Source: Branchiostoma floridae
Taxonomy: Eukaryota > Chordata > Leptocardii > Amphioxiformes > Branchiostomatidae
Length of the DNA: 64,000 bases
Assembly: GCF_000003815.2 (NCBI RefSeq)
Contig: NC_049994.1
Span: 16,166,523 to 16,230,522, forward strand
Direction of reading: 5' to 3'
Shown here: in pieces, positions 45,830 through 56,490 of the stretch
How the letters are laid out: every line of letters starts with the position of its first letter
How positions within the stretch are numbered: position 1 is the first letter of the stretch
Notes under the pieces: model-generated
The model's input: only the letters and a program-made list of their open reading frames with translations
The model's database searches: none
Told to the model about the DNA's origin: nothing
Program-made: the position numbers and the translations under genes

Positions 45830-47424
45830 TTACAGCCATGTTCCTGGAACCTGCGCAACACTCTCCTGATGCGCTCGACATGTGACTCAAAGCCTTCGCT
45901 GTAGACCATGGTGTCATCCATATACGGTTCGCATATTTCATGGCTCAAGCCCTCGAGCACTTCTTCCATATGCCGTTGGAATGCTGGAGGCGCGTTCTTT
46001 AATCCCATGGGGACGCGAACCCACTCATAGAGTCCGTATGGCGTTACAAATGCTGTGTATTTCCTACTTCCTTCCTCCATGTACCCCTGATGGTACGCCT
46101 TTCCTAGATCCAGTACAGAGAACCATGTGTTTCCCTTCAACCTGTTGAGCACATCTTGAATCCTCGGGAGGGGCTGGCGATCTGGCACTGTTTTCTCGTT
46201 CAGAGCCCGGTAATCAATACATAGTCTCATTCCTCCATCCTTCTTCCGTACGCACACCATTGGTGATGAATATGGTGATTTGGATTTCGTGATCCATTCT
46301 TGGTTAATCAAATCTTCGATATATTCCTTAACCTCCTTGTACAGTGGGGTGGGAATTGACACATAATTCTTCTGAACAGGTTCTTTATCAGTCAGGTTGA
46401 TGTTTAACTTGAGCCCCTCCATGCTGCCAATGTCGGACTCATCTCTGGAGAATGCCCCCGATTCCTCACGAAGCATCTGTCGCACTATCTTCCTCTGTTC
46501 TTCACTCAGATGAGACAAGTCAACTGGAGGGTCCCACAACTCATCAGGTGCATCCTGCTCTGCCTGGACTGTGTTGACTTGAGCTGGTTGTTTTGTTTGC
46601 TGATGGCTGTCGTTTACTGGTCTCACATCAACTGGAACCATTGATCTGATAGGTTCTATCTGACCCAAGACTGTCCTCGCAGGAAGGTAGACATCATAAC
46701 TGTTAGGGTTGCTTACCGGCACTCTGATCAAACCAGTTGAACTCACCCTTGTGAGTACTGACTCCACCTCCAAGCCCGTGGGCCAACTCCCTCCTATATC
46801 TGGCTCAAACAAGACAGATTGTTTCTCTTCCACTGAACCTGTAGGAATTCTACATCTAACCTGGACAGTGGCTCCTCGTGGTATCTTGATTCTCTTCCGG
46901 CCAACCCTTACTCTCACCAAGTTTGTCTTACTAAAATCTTCCATCATGCAGACCAGCGCCTCTGCCTCTCCAGCTTCTACTGGCACCGCCTGAGACAGCA
47001 GAGCAGCTCCGGAGCAGCCGTTCCTGGCACACACACTCTGCATCTCCTCAATCACGTTGTAGCCAATTATTGGGTGCTCCTGTTTGTCATCTGATGTCAC
47101 CAAGAATGGCACAGTTAGCTCTGGTGTGTCTTTCTCGCTAACCATTTTAAACTTCACTTCGATCCAGCCATCATATGGTATGTTGGTGCCGTTTGCAGCC
47201 TGTAAGTTGAAGTCTACTCCTCCCAGTATGTCGATCAATGGCTGAATTTCTGTTTTGGGCAGGTATTTTGTTCTCCACTTGTTTGTCATGATACTCACTT
47301 GGGCTCCCGTGTCCCATAACGCTTGGGTTTGTACGTCCTCTAAGTGACAAGAGACAAGGCACTTGTTTTCAACCAGCCTGGTTAACTTTCCTCTTTGTTT
47401 GGGTGTTAAGCGTGATGACATCAT
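45820..47424 (-). CDS. pol: Retrotransposon protease and reverse transcriptase (N-terminal Pol part)
   Basis: A 534-residue frame. An aspartic protease has its active site in [10 protein letters not shown] near the start. After a linker comes the RT: the finger region ([16 protein letters not shown]), palm LDLGKAYHQ and the catalytic YMDD box. The usual gypsy RT first aspartate context is kept. The frame stops just after the palm (about 45820), and homologous sequence continues in another frame, which indicates a single-base loss. Confidence 0.85.
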   Translation of the reverse strand: MMSSRLTPKQRGKLTRLVENKCLVSCHLEDVQTQALWDTGAQVSIMTNKWRTKYLPKTEIQPLIDILGGVDFNLQAANGTNIPYDGWIEVKFKMVSEKDTPELTVPFLVTSDDKQEHPIIGYNVIEEMQSVCARNGCSGAALLSQAVPVEAGEAEALVCMMEDFSKTNLVRVRVGRKRIKIPRGATVQVRCRIPTGSVEEKQSVLFEPDIGGSWPTGLEVESVLTRVSSTGLIRVPVSNPNSYDVYLPARTVLGQIEPIRSMVPVDVRPVNDSHQQTKQPAQVNTVQAEQDAPDELWDPPVDLSHLSEEQRKIVRQMLREESGAFSRDESDIGSMEGLKLNINLTDKEPVQKNYVSIPTPLYKEVKEYIEDLINQEWITKSKSPYSSPMVCVRKKDGGMRLCIDYRALNEKTVPDRQPLPRIQDVLNRLKGNTWFSVLDLGKAYHQGYMEEGSRKYTAFVTPYGLYEWVRVPMGLKNAPPAFQRHMEEVLEGLSHEICEPYMDDTMVYSEGFESHVERIRRVLRRFQEHGCKWD

Positions 47425-47525
47425 ATTGACATTACCGGTATATTGACTCTGTTCTGTTCTCTTTGGTTCTGTTCTACTTCTAGTATCTACTGGTGGGTGG
47501 TGGGACTGCGTGGTATTCTTCAGGG

Positions 47526-48764
47526 CTACTCCCCGTCCCTTGGGAGGGCCCTGGACTCGTTTCCCCGGGGAGCAGCCTGACTACGGCATTCCCTGGCTTG
47601 GTGGTTGGTTCTTCCACACACGAAGCAGTGGTTGCATCTCTCTGCGCGCGCCTGCCAGCATTGGTCGCACAGCCTTCTTGATCTTGCTGTCACCACATTG
47701 ATCCCAGTACGAGTAGTATTTGTATCTGTAGTGTTTACTCTGGCAGCACTTCTCTTCTTCTCCTCTCTCTCCTGCTTGTCAATCACTGCCCTGCCCACTT
47801 TCTCCAACAGCTCAACATCCGTGGTCCCACACTTCCGGTCGAGGTGAGGCTGTATTTCCAGCCTGATTGCATCATCACTCAGGCCAGTCAGGACTGCCCG
47901 CAGGAACATGGCCTGCACAAGACCTGCGCTGTACAACTCGTCTTCTTCTTCATTAGCCTCTATAACTCGGTCCCTCAGATCCATCATTCTCATCAGGAAG
48001 TTCTGGGGAGACTCCTCGTTTGCCTGTTTCCCCATGCTCAGCTTACGATACAGGTCAGTAGCTGTACACTGTGGACACTGGGCCTTCACCACCTGCTCGA
48101 CTGTCTCCAGGTCCATTTCCTTACCTTCCAGGTAAGAACGGAGGGCTGATTCTGCTGGGATGGCTCTAATCACCGCGTCTACGACCTCCTCCTCTGTATA
48201 TCCCTGCTTCAGGCCACTGTTGACCTGGTACGTGAGGGACTTGAAGCTGAGGGTACCCACTTGGCCGATTATTTTGAACTCCTTCCTGCTCACATGGTGA
48301 GGTGCAGCTGGTCTAGTGTTAGTCTTCCAGTGGGTCTTCCTGACAGTGTCAACCCCTCCAGCAACTGATCGAGTGTTAGTGTTCCATAGGGTCTTCCTTA
48401 CAGTGTCAATCCCCTCAGGTGACTCCAGGTGGTCCAACCTTCCTCCTAATTTCTTAACCTCTGTGCAACACCCCGTGACAACATTTGCTAGGTGAGTAGT
48501 GGCATCAACCAACTCTTTCACGGTGACGTCAACACTATTCTTATTCAGCTGGAGCCCTGGTGGCGTCTGGGAATGGAGGGGATAAGGCCCGCTTAACTGT
48601 GGAAGGTCGCTAGGTTTCGTCATATCAGACTGTCTCTTAGGCTTCACATCAGGTGTTGTGGACTGTTTTGGACGTAGGAATTCTTCCACTGATCTTGTTA
48701 ACTCCTCTACCGATTCCATTTTGATTCCACCTTGCGCCATTCTTCCCTTTGTATCTCTTCCCAC
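47526..48764 (-). CDS. gag: Retrotransposon Gag polyprotein
   Basis: A 412-residue frame with a helical capsid-like middle ([20 protein letters not shown]) and a C-terminal CCHC zinc knuckle ([15 protein letters not shown]-x2-C-x4-H-x4-C) preceded by basic and Cys-rich sequence. It packages element RNA into particles. The start is taken at 48764; an internal ATG ([10 protein letters not shown]) is an alternative. The frame is open throughout, unlike pol. Confidence 0.8.
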   Translation of the reverse strand: MGRDTKGRMAQGGIKMESVEELTRSVEEFLRPKQSTTPDVKPKRQSDMTKPSDLPQLSGPYPLHSQTPPGLQLNKNSVDVTVKELVDATTHLANVVTGCCTEVKKLGGRLDHLESPEGIDTVRKTLWNTNTRSVAGGVDTVRKTHWKTNTRPAAPHHVSRKEFKIIGQVGTLSFKSLTYQVNSGLKQGYTEEEVVDAVIRAIPAESALRSYLEGKEMDLETVEQVVKAQCPQCTATDLYRKLSMGKQANEESPQNFLMRMMDLRDRVIEANEEEDELYSAGLVQAMFLRAVLTGLSDDAIRLEIQPHLDRKCGTTDVELLEKVGRAVIDKQEREEKKRSAARVNTTDTNTTRTGINVVTARSRRLCDQCWQARAERCNHCFVCGRTNHQARECRSQAAPRGNESRALPRDGE

Positions 48765-48991
48765 AACAACAGTTCTTATCGGTACGGTCGCCCTCCCCCT
48801 CTACAACCGCAGCGCCATCTTGTTGACCTCTGAACTATTTGTTTACAACAAATTGACCTCTCTGACCTGTGGTCACGTGTCTTCTTTGGCGCGAATCCTT
48901 TTCTGTCACAACGTCTGGCTCCAGTGGCGGTCAAACTTCTCCTGTCGGGATCATCCGATCGGCTCCCTTTCCTCTAAGTTTTACGATATCA

Positions 48992-49085
48992 TGTTTATTC
49001 CTTTTCCCGGCAACTGCCCCGACGCATGCGCGTCGGCCCGGACTATCCCATTATCCATAAAGGGGGTTATTTCTACATGGCAACA
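48992..49085 (-). repeat. 5' LTR of the gypsy element
   Basis: A 94-bp repeat matching 42408-42520. The CGACGCATGCGCGTCG core is palindromic. The inner side (minus strand TGATATCGTAAAACTTAG) would contain the primer-binding site. Confidence 0.75.
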
Positions 49086-50560
49086 CTATGCCGAGACTTC
49101 GGATCCGGCGCCACAGGCTTTGGGAATATTGGAAGTAACAGCCGGGGACGGTTGTCTGTGGGAACTCATCAACGAAATCTCATAGTTTACATGCAGGTTG
49201 TGTTTTTTTTACTTCGTGCAAGGACCTTGCTTTTGTTTGAAGAAAAGACTTGGTGCAGCCTTCCTTGTCTACATTTAGATCTTGACGATTTAACAATTGT
49301 TGTCCTGGCAATTTGCTACTACAGTTGATGTCGATACGTTTCAACAGACACCGCCATCTTTAATGACTTTGCCAAATCCACACTCCATGATCCACAACCA
49401 TACGGCTGTATAGACGCATGTTTTTAGCGGTGAGAAATTCCCTTTTAGCCAGCGGAACTGATATCAAAAGTTAGATTGGTGAAGTTTTGTTTCTAACTGA
49501 AGAAATATGCAGGTAAAGTTTGGCAGCCGCGCGCTAGATCGGAGGTACACAGTCGTGGGTTCTGAGTGGTGCGGTTGTACAATAGCAGCGAAAAAGTGCC
49601 TTTTGTGGGGATTGACTAATCGTAGTTTGTAATTGCTATAAAAAAAGTTTCTACGTATAGTTTACATTGGCAATTTTTTCCCACGATATAGGGTAAATGT
49701 GCTCGACAAAGAATGAAAAATCTGCTGAAATTTCACGTAGCTTCATTATGAGCGCGCCCATTTAAACCACGAATTATAACATAGAAGTCTATGGGAAGAA
49801 GAAACTCATCAATGAGAGCTTAAGTAAAAAGGACCAAACCATCTTACCTTGCAAAGGTGCTTTTGCACCCTTCACTTCCTGTGAGGGGTCTCTCATTAAA
49901 AAGAGTCTATAATTGGCTCTTTGCACAAAGTTGAAAGGTAAAGCAGGATTCTGTGAACAATGTACAAAAGATGGCAAGTAACAAACATGTATAAATATAG
50001 ACTTGACTAGCAAAGTTCATAGACCACACACATGATCACAACTTACTTCAAGGCAAATCACACAGGTACGTACGATACTGAACAATCGTTCATTCGTGTA
50101 TTTGATATCTAACTGTGCTTGGAATGAGTATCAGAACCTTAGCCAACCTAAGGACAACATATGGACATTCTAGACTATTATACATATTCATTTCCAAGTA
50201 AAGACAGCATCTACTCAGTTCTGTATAGATACAAGACAACAACCGTTGAAATACAGGTAGTTTCAAGGCATAGACTGAGTCCTGTGCAGCATTACATCAA
50301 GTACAGTGGATTATTCCTCCTTCACTGTCAATTCCAGTCACCCTGACAAATCCTAAATTGTTTCAGCAGTTTTGGGTAACAGGCACACAACAAATTTGTC
50401 TACCAGGTAATAAAGGATGAACCACCAAGTATGAAGTAATCGCACTTAGGTTTGCTCATGTCCAACAGGGCTGGCAAGTAACAAACATGTATTTGTTTTC
50501 AGTCATTTTAGAAAGATTTGTACAGTCAAGGTATGTGATAAGATAAACTCTTGATGTTCA
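49086..50560. other. Spacer, no confident gene
   Basis: A minus-strand frame at 49853-49990 (NYRLFLMRDPSQEVKGAKAP, then a GTAAG donor at 49846) could be one more exon of the unknown gene below, but nothing else supports it. The rest is plain AT-rich sequence. Confidence 0.35.
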
Positions 50561-50565
50561 CCTAT

Positions 50566-52298
50566 TGAACGGCTTGACCCTGCAGATATTTTCTACCGCA
50601 GGTGCCACGGTTGAAGGTCGCTCCCTATTTTCTTCTACACCGTCATCTTCCATATCTTGACTCGGGTCATCTATAATAATGACGCTGTCGTGGTCACTGT
50701 CATGATTGTTAATGATATTCTGGCAAATGGCAAATGCATGAGGTTGGTGGAAGCCAGGTTGGCGGTAGTCAGGGAATCTTGAGGGCTAGATGGCGGGATT
50801 ACAGTGACGCTGTCATTGCCCCCCACGTCATCGCCAAAAGTTGGCGTCCCAAAAGTTGGCGTCACTAGCCTGGTCGCTGTCGTGGCTGTAGGGGGCAGAA
50901 GCCTTTAAAGCCAGAAATTCTTGCCCCCCGGAATTGATGAAAGACATGGAATCGTGAGGGCTTGATGGCGGGAGTTCAGATCCGCTTTCAATGCCCCCAA
51001 CCTGGCCTTCACTGCCCCCCCCCCCCCCCTGCGTCTTGGCTGTAGGAAAAAGAGATCAACAACACGTATTAATGTAGGGGATTTGTATATCAGAATACAG
51101 CAGGGAATTACGTCTGTTTATAGTAGAAACAAACACCCGCTCCAGTTGTTTGGCTGTAATAAAGGAAATTAGTGTTAGCCATGTCTTTGTATCTTTGTGC
51201 TTATAGATAACATAACCTTAGCAAGAAATTTTGATTGAAACGTTTGAGACCATAGAAAACATGTCAGAATAATCCATCTCACCATTCAGTTGGGACCATG
51301 TTTTGATGGACCCCTTCCCATCATCACCCGTCCCCTCCATTAGCCTGAAGGGGACGCCAATGTCCTTCATGGCCTTCTGCAGATGGTCTTGTTCTTTGCT
51401 GGTTAATGGCCCACATAACGACCCGTGCATGATGTAGAATTAGCATAAATATCCTACTTGAACTAAGGTGGATAGCACAAAAATTAAATTGAAAATAATA
51501 TTGTAAAAAGGTAAGCTCATTACCTGGTTCAGCATCTTCCCCCGGATTCTCATGCCCTGAAACATGCTTATTGGTTATTATTGATATTGAGCAAGAAAAG
51601 TTGCTAAAAACAAATGTTCAAATAAAAAAATCTTCTATGCACAATTCCTCATTAAATATGTACCATGTGCAGCACATCTGGGACTATTTTGTCAAAGGGA
51701 ATGTGGAGAAGTGCTGGAAGCACATGGCCCCTGTGCTCACAGTTTAGCATACCAGTTCACTTCGATTAGATGATCTCCAACAAGAAGGCCATTCTTCGCT
51801 ATATCCTCTAGTTCCTGGTATACCAGGGCCGCTGTTTTCTTCTGCGTCTCATAATCCTCTCCTCCTGGGATTATTACAGATTACATAGAAATACCTTTAC
51901 TCCTAAGTACTTGCTGTGTTTGTTAAATTTAAACTTCAAAACAGTTTATCACAATGCAGGTGAGCTAACATTTACAAAGCAGTATTAACAGCAGGTTGGC
52001 AAGATAAGAGTTTTCATGTATGACATAAAAGTCTGAGAAAAAAAGTCACCTTCATATAGGAAGACAGCCGCTTCCTCATCAATGGAGTGGTGCAGCTGGG
52101 CACTGTCCAGGGTCCCATCAATGGTGTTCCTGTTTGGGACAATCCGGACAGTGCTCATGACTGCACCAATCCTATTACTTTGCGTGACCTGCCGACCATC
52201 CCCTGAAAACCGTACCGAGATTTCATCGCCGTAGCCTCTGTTCTTGGGAAGCTGGAGAAGTTTTCTCAGCACGTCCCTGACAGACCGGTGTGACATCA
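50566..52298 (-). CDS. Unrecognised multi-exon protein, fragments
   Basis: Three exon-like segments have good borders. 52050-52298 (DEISVRFSGDGRQV, IGAVMSTVRIV) joins in phase to 51753-51864 (GGEDYETQKKTAALVYQELE, then LLVGDHLIEVNW). 51293-51398 (KEQDHLQKAMKDIGVPFRLM, then DDGKGSIKTWSQLNG) is a probable third. 50566-50700 adds an acidic stretch ending VENICRVKPFNR. The segments resemble, from memory, a large uncharacterised family expanded in lancelets and cnidarians whose members are often transposon-like. I cannot name a function. Upstream exons are not visible and may lie in the assembly gaps. Confidence 0.4.
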
Positions 52299-52304
52299 CT
52301 ACAA

Positions 52305-52715
52305 GGTGCATAAATGTGAAAATTATGTGAATTTAGTGCACGATGCCAAGAAAATGTGATTTAATGTGACTTCCTTTGGAAAAATGTGAAACCCAAAATG
52401 TGATTTATTTTCAAAATGTGAATCGTCAAATGTTATTCTATGTGAATTAATCGAAAAATGTGAATTGATTATGTGAAATCGCACAACCCAAAAACGTGAC
52501 CAAAAAAATGTGAATGTGAAATGTGACAAAATGTGAAGGGATGTGAAGCGGTTTTACTCCGCAAACTGGACGGAGGCGAATGTGAAATTATGTGAAGTTG
52601 AAATCACATTTTTTCACATGACAGATCAAAATGTTATTTTATGTGAAAGTGTTTCACATAATGTCACATTAGCCGGTGTCCTAGCTAAGAATGTGATTAT
52701 ATGTGAAAAAGTTAC
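52305..52715. repeat. ATGTGA-motif cluster
   Basis: About 20 copies of ATGTGA and 4 of TCACAT occur in 400 bp, mostly as AAAATGTGAA/TTATGTGAA with irregular 10-25 bp spacing. It lies directly upstream (minus strand) of the 52050-52298 exon. The origin is unknown: subterminal repeats of a transposon or a regulatory array. Confidence 0.7.
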
Positions 52716-53311
52716 AACATGTAACAGATAAGTTTCCACGTGTTTCAAAAATATGCATTCAGCATGCAAACACTTCTCAAAGATTTTAAGTATGTATTCC
52801 ATACATGCTTGTCTTGTCATAAACCACAGACTTCGTACGCGGTCAAGACAAAGGCTGTCTTTTTTTAATTCCACGTCGCTCATGTATGGGTTAGATATTT
52901 GTGGACTGTTCTCCAAAATATGCGTTGTAAGCGATACAAAGCTTGCGCAAAGTTATTCTACTGTTTAGTGTGAAAAAACTCCCCCTCCCCCCGAGTGCCG
53001 CTACTATTCTGCCGATTAACTAATTTACAAGTGAAAGCACCGAATTCATTCACATATATGGTTTGACGGCTACGCCCAACTCCTCCTTTATGTACCACCT
53101 AAGAGTTAAAAAGATTCAAGGAGTTTGTGATCTGTTAGTTAAAACATATCGGCCCAGTTTGTAAAAACAGTCTGTTCAAAAGATCTTGTATAAACATTAT
53201 GGTCAATTAGAATTAGAAATCTTAGTCGGTACTTTGAAGAACCAAATCGATGTGTCACGAAGTGACCCTACTGGACAGACAGCAAAGGAAATGGTGGACC
53301 CGTCATTATGT
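52716..53311. other. Unassigned stretch before the assembly gap
   Basis: No supported gene or repeat. 53312-53608 is 297 N. Confidence 0.6.
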
Positions 53312-53700
53312 NNNNNNNNNNNNNNNNNNNNNNNNNNNNNNNNNNNNNNNNNNNNNNNNNNNNNNNNNNNNNNNNNNNNNNNNNNNNNNNNNNNNNNNNN
53401 NNNNNNNNNNNNNNNNNNNNNNNNNNNNNNNNNNNNNNNNNNNNNNNNNNNNNNNNNNNNNNNNNNNNNNNNNNNNNNNNNNNNNNNNNNNNNNNNNNNN
53501 NNNNNNNNNNNNNNNNNNNNNNNNNNNNNNNNNNNNNNNNNNNNNNNNNNNNNNNNNNNNNNNNNNNNNNNNNNNNNNNNNNNNNNNNNNNNNNNNNNNN
53601 NNNNNNNNTCATTGTTGTTCGTACAAAATATACAGGTGTTTACTTTGCACATCGCCTGGGCTTGTGTACTGCCACCCATAAGACTTACTTGTATATGTCA

Positions 53701-53880
53701 CAGTGGAGATCACGATCCAGGAGAATCGCCGATCCTCCTAGGAGAGATCGCGATCGGAGTTTCTCCTAGGGAGAAACTACGATAGATATAAGAAACAGAT
53801 CCCGATCGCAATCTGTACTAGTAGAATCGGCGATTCTCCTAGTATAGATTGCGATCGAAACTCCGATCCAAACTCAAACG
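53701..53880. repeat. Nested palindromes of GATCGCGATC type
   Basis: A segment rich in inverted repeats: GTTTCTCCTAGGGAGAAAC is a 19-bp near-perfect palindrome at its centre, and AGGAGAATCGCCGAT (53720s) pairs with ATCGGCGATTCTCCTAG (53826-53842). GATCGCGATCGG and GCGATCG motifs repeat. It has a higher CpG content than its surroundings and begins 90 bp after an assembly gap. Confidence 0.75.
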
Positions 53881-54187
53881 ATGCTAAGATGTATGAAACA
53901 GCAATAATTTTTTTGATAAACAATGATTTTATTCGGTATTAATGCAAACCTACTAACTCATTACCAACTACACTCAAGCCTACTTGTGTCACTTCTACAA
54001 TGTTAACTTCACCGAAGACTACCACACTTGAGTCACTTCTGCAACTTTACTCAAGGTACACTATAGTATATAGCATCACTTTCATGGTAAATTTCATGTG
54101 AGTATGTTTTCTGATAAAGTAATTTCTGATAAAGTAATTTCTTTTAAAGTAGTGGCAAAAATCTTATAATATGTGAAAGACACCAAC

Positions 54188-54537
54188 AGGTGATCAAACA
54201 ATGTGTCAGTATGCAAATTTCACGGCTTTGGAAGAACAATAACAACTGTAAAGTTGTCACACAGGTGTCAAAAAATCAAGCAGAGTTTCAAGATATTACT
54301 CACAATTTCACACCTATTGAGTACATTTCACTAGTCAGACTTGTACTCAATCATTTCACAGCTTTGGGAGAACAATAACCATTGTTAAGTGATCAACAGG
54401 TGTCAAAATATCAAGCAGAGTTTCAAGATATTACTATNNNNNNNNNNNNNNNNNNNNNNNNNNNNNNNNNNNNNNNNNNNNNNNNNNNNNNNNNNNNNNN
54501 NNNNNNNNNNNNNNNNNNNNNNNNNNNNNNNNNNNNN
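54188..54537. repeat. Tandem repeat of about 150 bp running into an assembly gap
   Basis: GTGTCAAAAxATCAAGCAGAGTTTCAAGATATTACT (split by one variable base) occurs at about 54266-54300 and 54401-54436, with GCTTTGGxAGAACAATAAC before each. The second copy is cut by 100 N, so the gap is probably a collapsed repeat. Confidence 0.8.
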
Positions 54538-55431
54538 CCACTGTACAATTTTTGTGTCCAGGACAGACCCCAATCCTCTCCTTCCACTGCCAATAATCTC
54601 TCCAACCCCCTTGTACAAGTTGGAGTGGGGAAAGTACTGTTAACAGCACAGATTTTGTGACATATCAAAGGATTTGAACCCAGGACCTCTGGTTTCTAGG
54701 TCTAACACCCTAAAGCATTTACCGAACACAGTACTGGTACAGTACTTGAATGTGTTCCTGACAGCTGCAAGGAAGGCCTCCCAGACACATTCCCGAAGGG
54801 TCCAGCCAGTGGACAGGCCAACCCCAGGGCACTAACAGGGTTGAAGATTAGCAATTACTATGCCTGTCAATCAGCTATTTGGGCTGAGTGCTGATGATGG
54901 GGCTATGAATGGGGGGATCTGAGTAGCCTGACGTGATAGCCAGGCCAGGTAGACAGGCCAGGTAGCCTGGCCTGGTAGACAGCCCAGCCTTTTAAGCGAA
55001 CCCACTGAATCATACAGCTCTTCTTCATCCTATTTAATTATCGTTGTGCCATTCATTGTTTTTGTTTACAATTACATCCAGAGTATTCTACGACTGGTAT
55101 ATACCAAGACATCAGAAGATTAGTCTTTAGATTACTAGTTGAAATCTAGATTAGCAGATCAAGTTACAAATTAATATGTAAATCAATATTTTCTCTTACA
55201 CCTGCTTTCTGTCTACCAGTAGCTTTACCTGTGCGGCACTGTGACATCATGATGATTGCTCGTATTTTGTACAATGTTGATATCTTATTGTCTTTGAAAA
55301 TCATGTAACATTAATAAGAGCATCAAAATCACCATTGGCTTTAAAGTAGAGCATTATTACACAATAGCTCAAAGGGCAGTAATCTCTAGTTAGTCATTCA
55401 TTGCAAGACATACAAAAGAACCGTAACATAC
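54538..55431. other. Putative MARS1 intron, no exon recognised
   Basis: A tRNA-SINE-like B box (minus strand GGTCCTGGGTTCAAATCC) lies near 54670-54700. CAGGCCAGGTAGACAGGCCA-type short repeats lie near 54935-54985. No GST-like exon found. Confidence 0.5.
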
Positions 55432-55914
55432 CTGTCTCCTTTGCAGAAAATTCACTAATGCTGGAAGATCTGTTAGAAATAAACAAGAATGATCATGTCA
55501 AAGTCTAGGGTCAGTTGTCAAAAATGTCAACAAACAAAAAACACCCTCGACACACCCCCTAGGCTATCATTAAGTACATCACACGTGACCAATAATTGTT
55601 CCCCCCCCCCTTCCCCCAAAAACAAAGCAATTAAAGATCCAAGTAAAATGACGTCTGATTCCTTTTTTTGCTACATAATAAATGAAAACGTTTGTCTGCG
55701 ATACATGGAACAAAATATCAAATGTATCATGACTTTACTTTTACAGTAACTGCGTGACAGAGATTCGATTTTCCACGATTTTAGGCGTTTCGCAAGACTC
55801 ACCGGCACAGCTGGCTTGATCAACCTCCTCGATTTGAAGCTCCGTTCCTGCTATATTCGCGGCTATAACTGCCTTTAGGGCATGTTGATTACCTGAATCT
55901 GCTAGCAACTTCAT
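55432..55914 (-). CDS. MARS1: Probable first two coding exons of MARS1 (start of GST-like domain)
   Basis: Exon 1 (55803-55914) starts with ATG at 55914 and reads MKLLADSGNQHALKAVIAAN..., ending in phase 1 at a GTGAGT donor. Exon 2 (55432-55469, 38 nt) follows an AACAG acceptor, keeps the frame (DLPALVNFLQRRQ) and ends in phase 0 at GTATGT. Animal MARS1 proteins begin with a thioredoxin-fold GST-N segment of this form: MK-L/F, then GN/G, LK/LP, an alanine-rich helix, and a V-x-F-L-x-R strand end matching VNFLQRR. I infer that these are the missing 5' exons of the gene at 866-14867. No exons for the rest of the GST-like region were found between here and 14867, so linkage is not proven. The two assembly gaps at 53.3 and 54.4 kb could hide some of them. 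Confidence 0.6.
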
Positions 55915-56490
55915 GTTGGAAGAATCGCGACGAGAAACACTCGACAGTTGCGGAAATAGGAACAGTTTTTATCCGGATTGAGCAAGTTTTCACCTACTTT
56001 CGTCAGATACACATGTGGGGGCCTCGGCACGGGTGCACCAGGGACAGGGGGAGACCATCTGTGTCCGGGGTAAACTTTAACAGTGCTTTAGCGAAGTTTA
56101 TAGTCCTACCAGTGAAACATTGTTCAGCAAATTTTGTTATGCATATCTAAAAGTATGCTTTTTTAACGACAAAACTTTGTTAAAGTTCTTAAATTACCGC
56201 CTGTGGCGCATCAAACGTCTAACTCAATTCACCGTTGACTGGGGTAATTAAAAGAAGCCTCTTATTTTATTAATTAATGCCTGTTGAAATATATATTCAT
56301 TTAAAATAATATATATTTACAAAACAACAAATTTATAAAAGGTAATATAATCTTTGTATAATGAAATGTATTCAACTTATGTATTATGAATATTTTGATT
56401 TCACAATTTGATGTAGTTGTATTTACTGCAATAATTTTACAGGCATGTAAGCATGCTGCTTCGGACATCCCACCTACCGTCTGAGGTACA
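55915..56490. promoter_or_regulatory. Divergent intergenic region between MARS1 exon 1 and SMARCC
   Basis: 576 bp separate two start codons pointing away from each other. The left half is GC-rich (GGGGCCTCGGCACGGGTG, near 56015-56065) and the right half is AT-rich. This is consistent with a shared housekeeping promoter, but no TATA, initiator or factor site could be assigned with confidence. Confidence 0.5.

Larger units (their letters stand above)
42408..49085 (-). mobile_element. Ty3/gypsy LTR retrotransposon, degraded
   Basis: Full-length element read from high to low coordinates: 5' LTR 48992-49085, gag, protease-RT, RNase H, integrase, 3' LTR 42408-42520. Both LTRs share CCCCGACGCATGCGCGTCGG and CCATTATCCATAAAGGGGG. 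They run TG...CA (minus strand TGTTGCCATG ... GGAATAAACA). The 3' LTR has an extra internal copy of CATGCGCGTCGGCCCGGAC, so lengths are 94 and 113 bp, short for gypsy. A polypurine tract AAAAGAGGGGAG abuts the 3' LTR. No clear target duplication is seen. Pol is broken by at least two single-base frame changes. There is no envelope gene. Confidence 0.9.

Noticed and set aside
43166..48149. Plus-strand frames across the gypsy region
   Set aside because: Antisense to gag/pol; no family features.
53186..53785. Frames of 114-199 residues over the N block, and 71-92 residues at 54382-54668
   Set aside because: They exist only because N was treated as open sequence.
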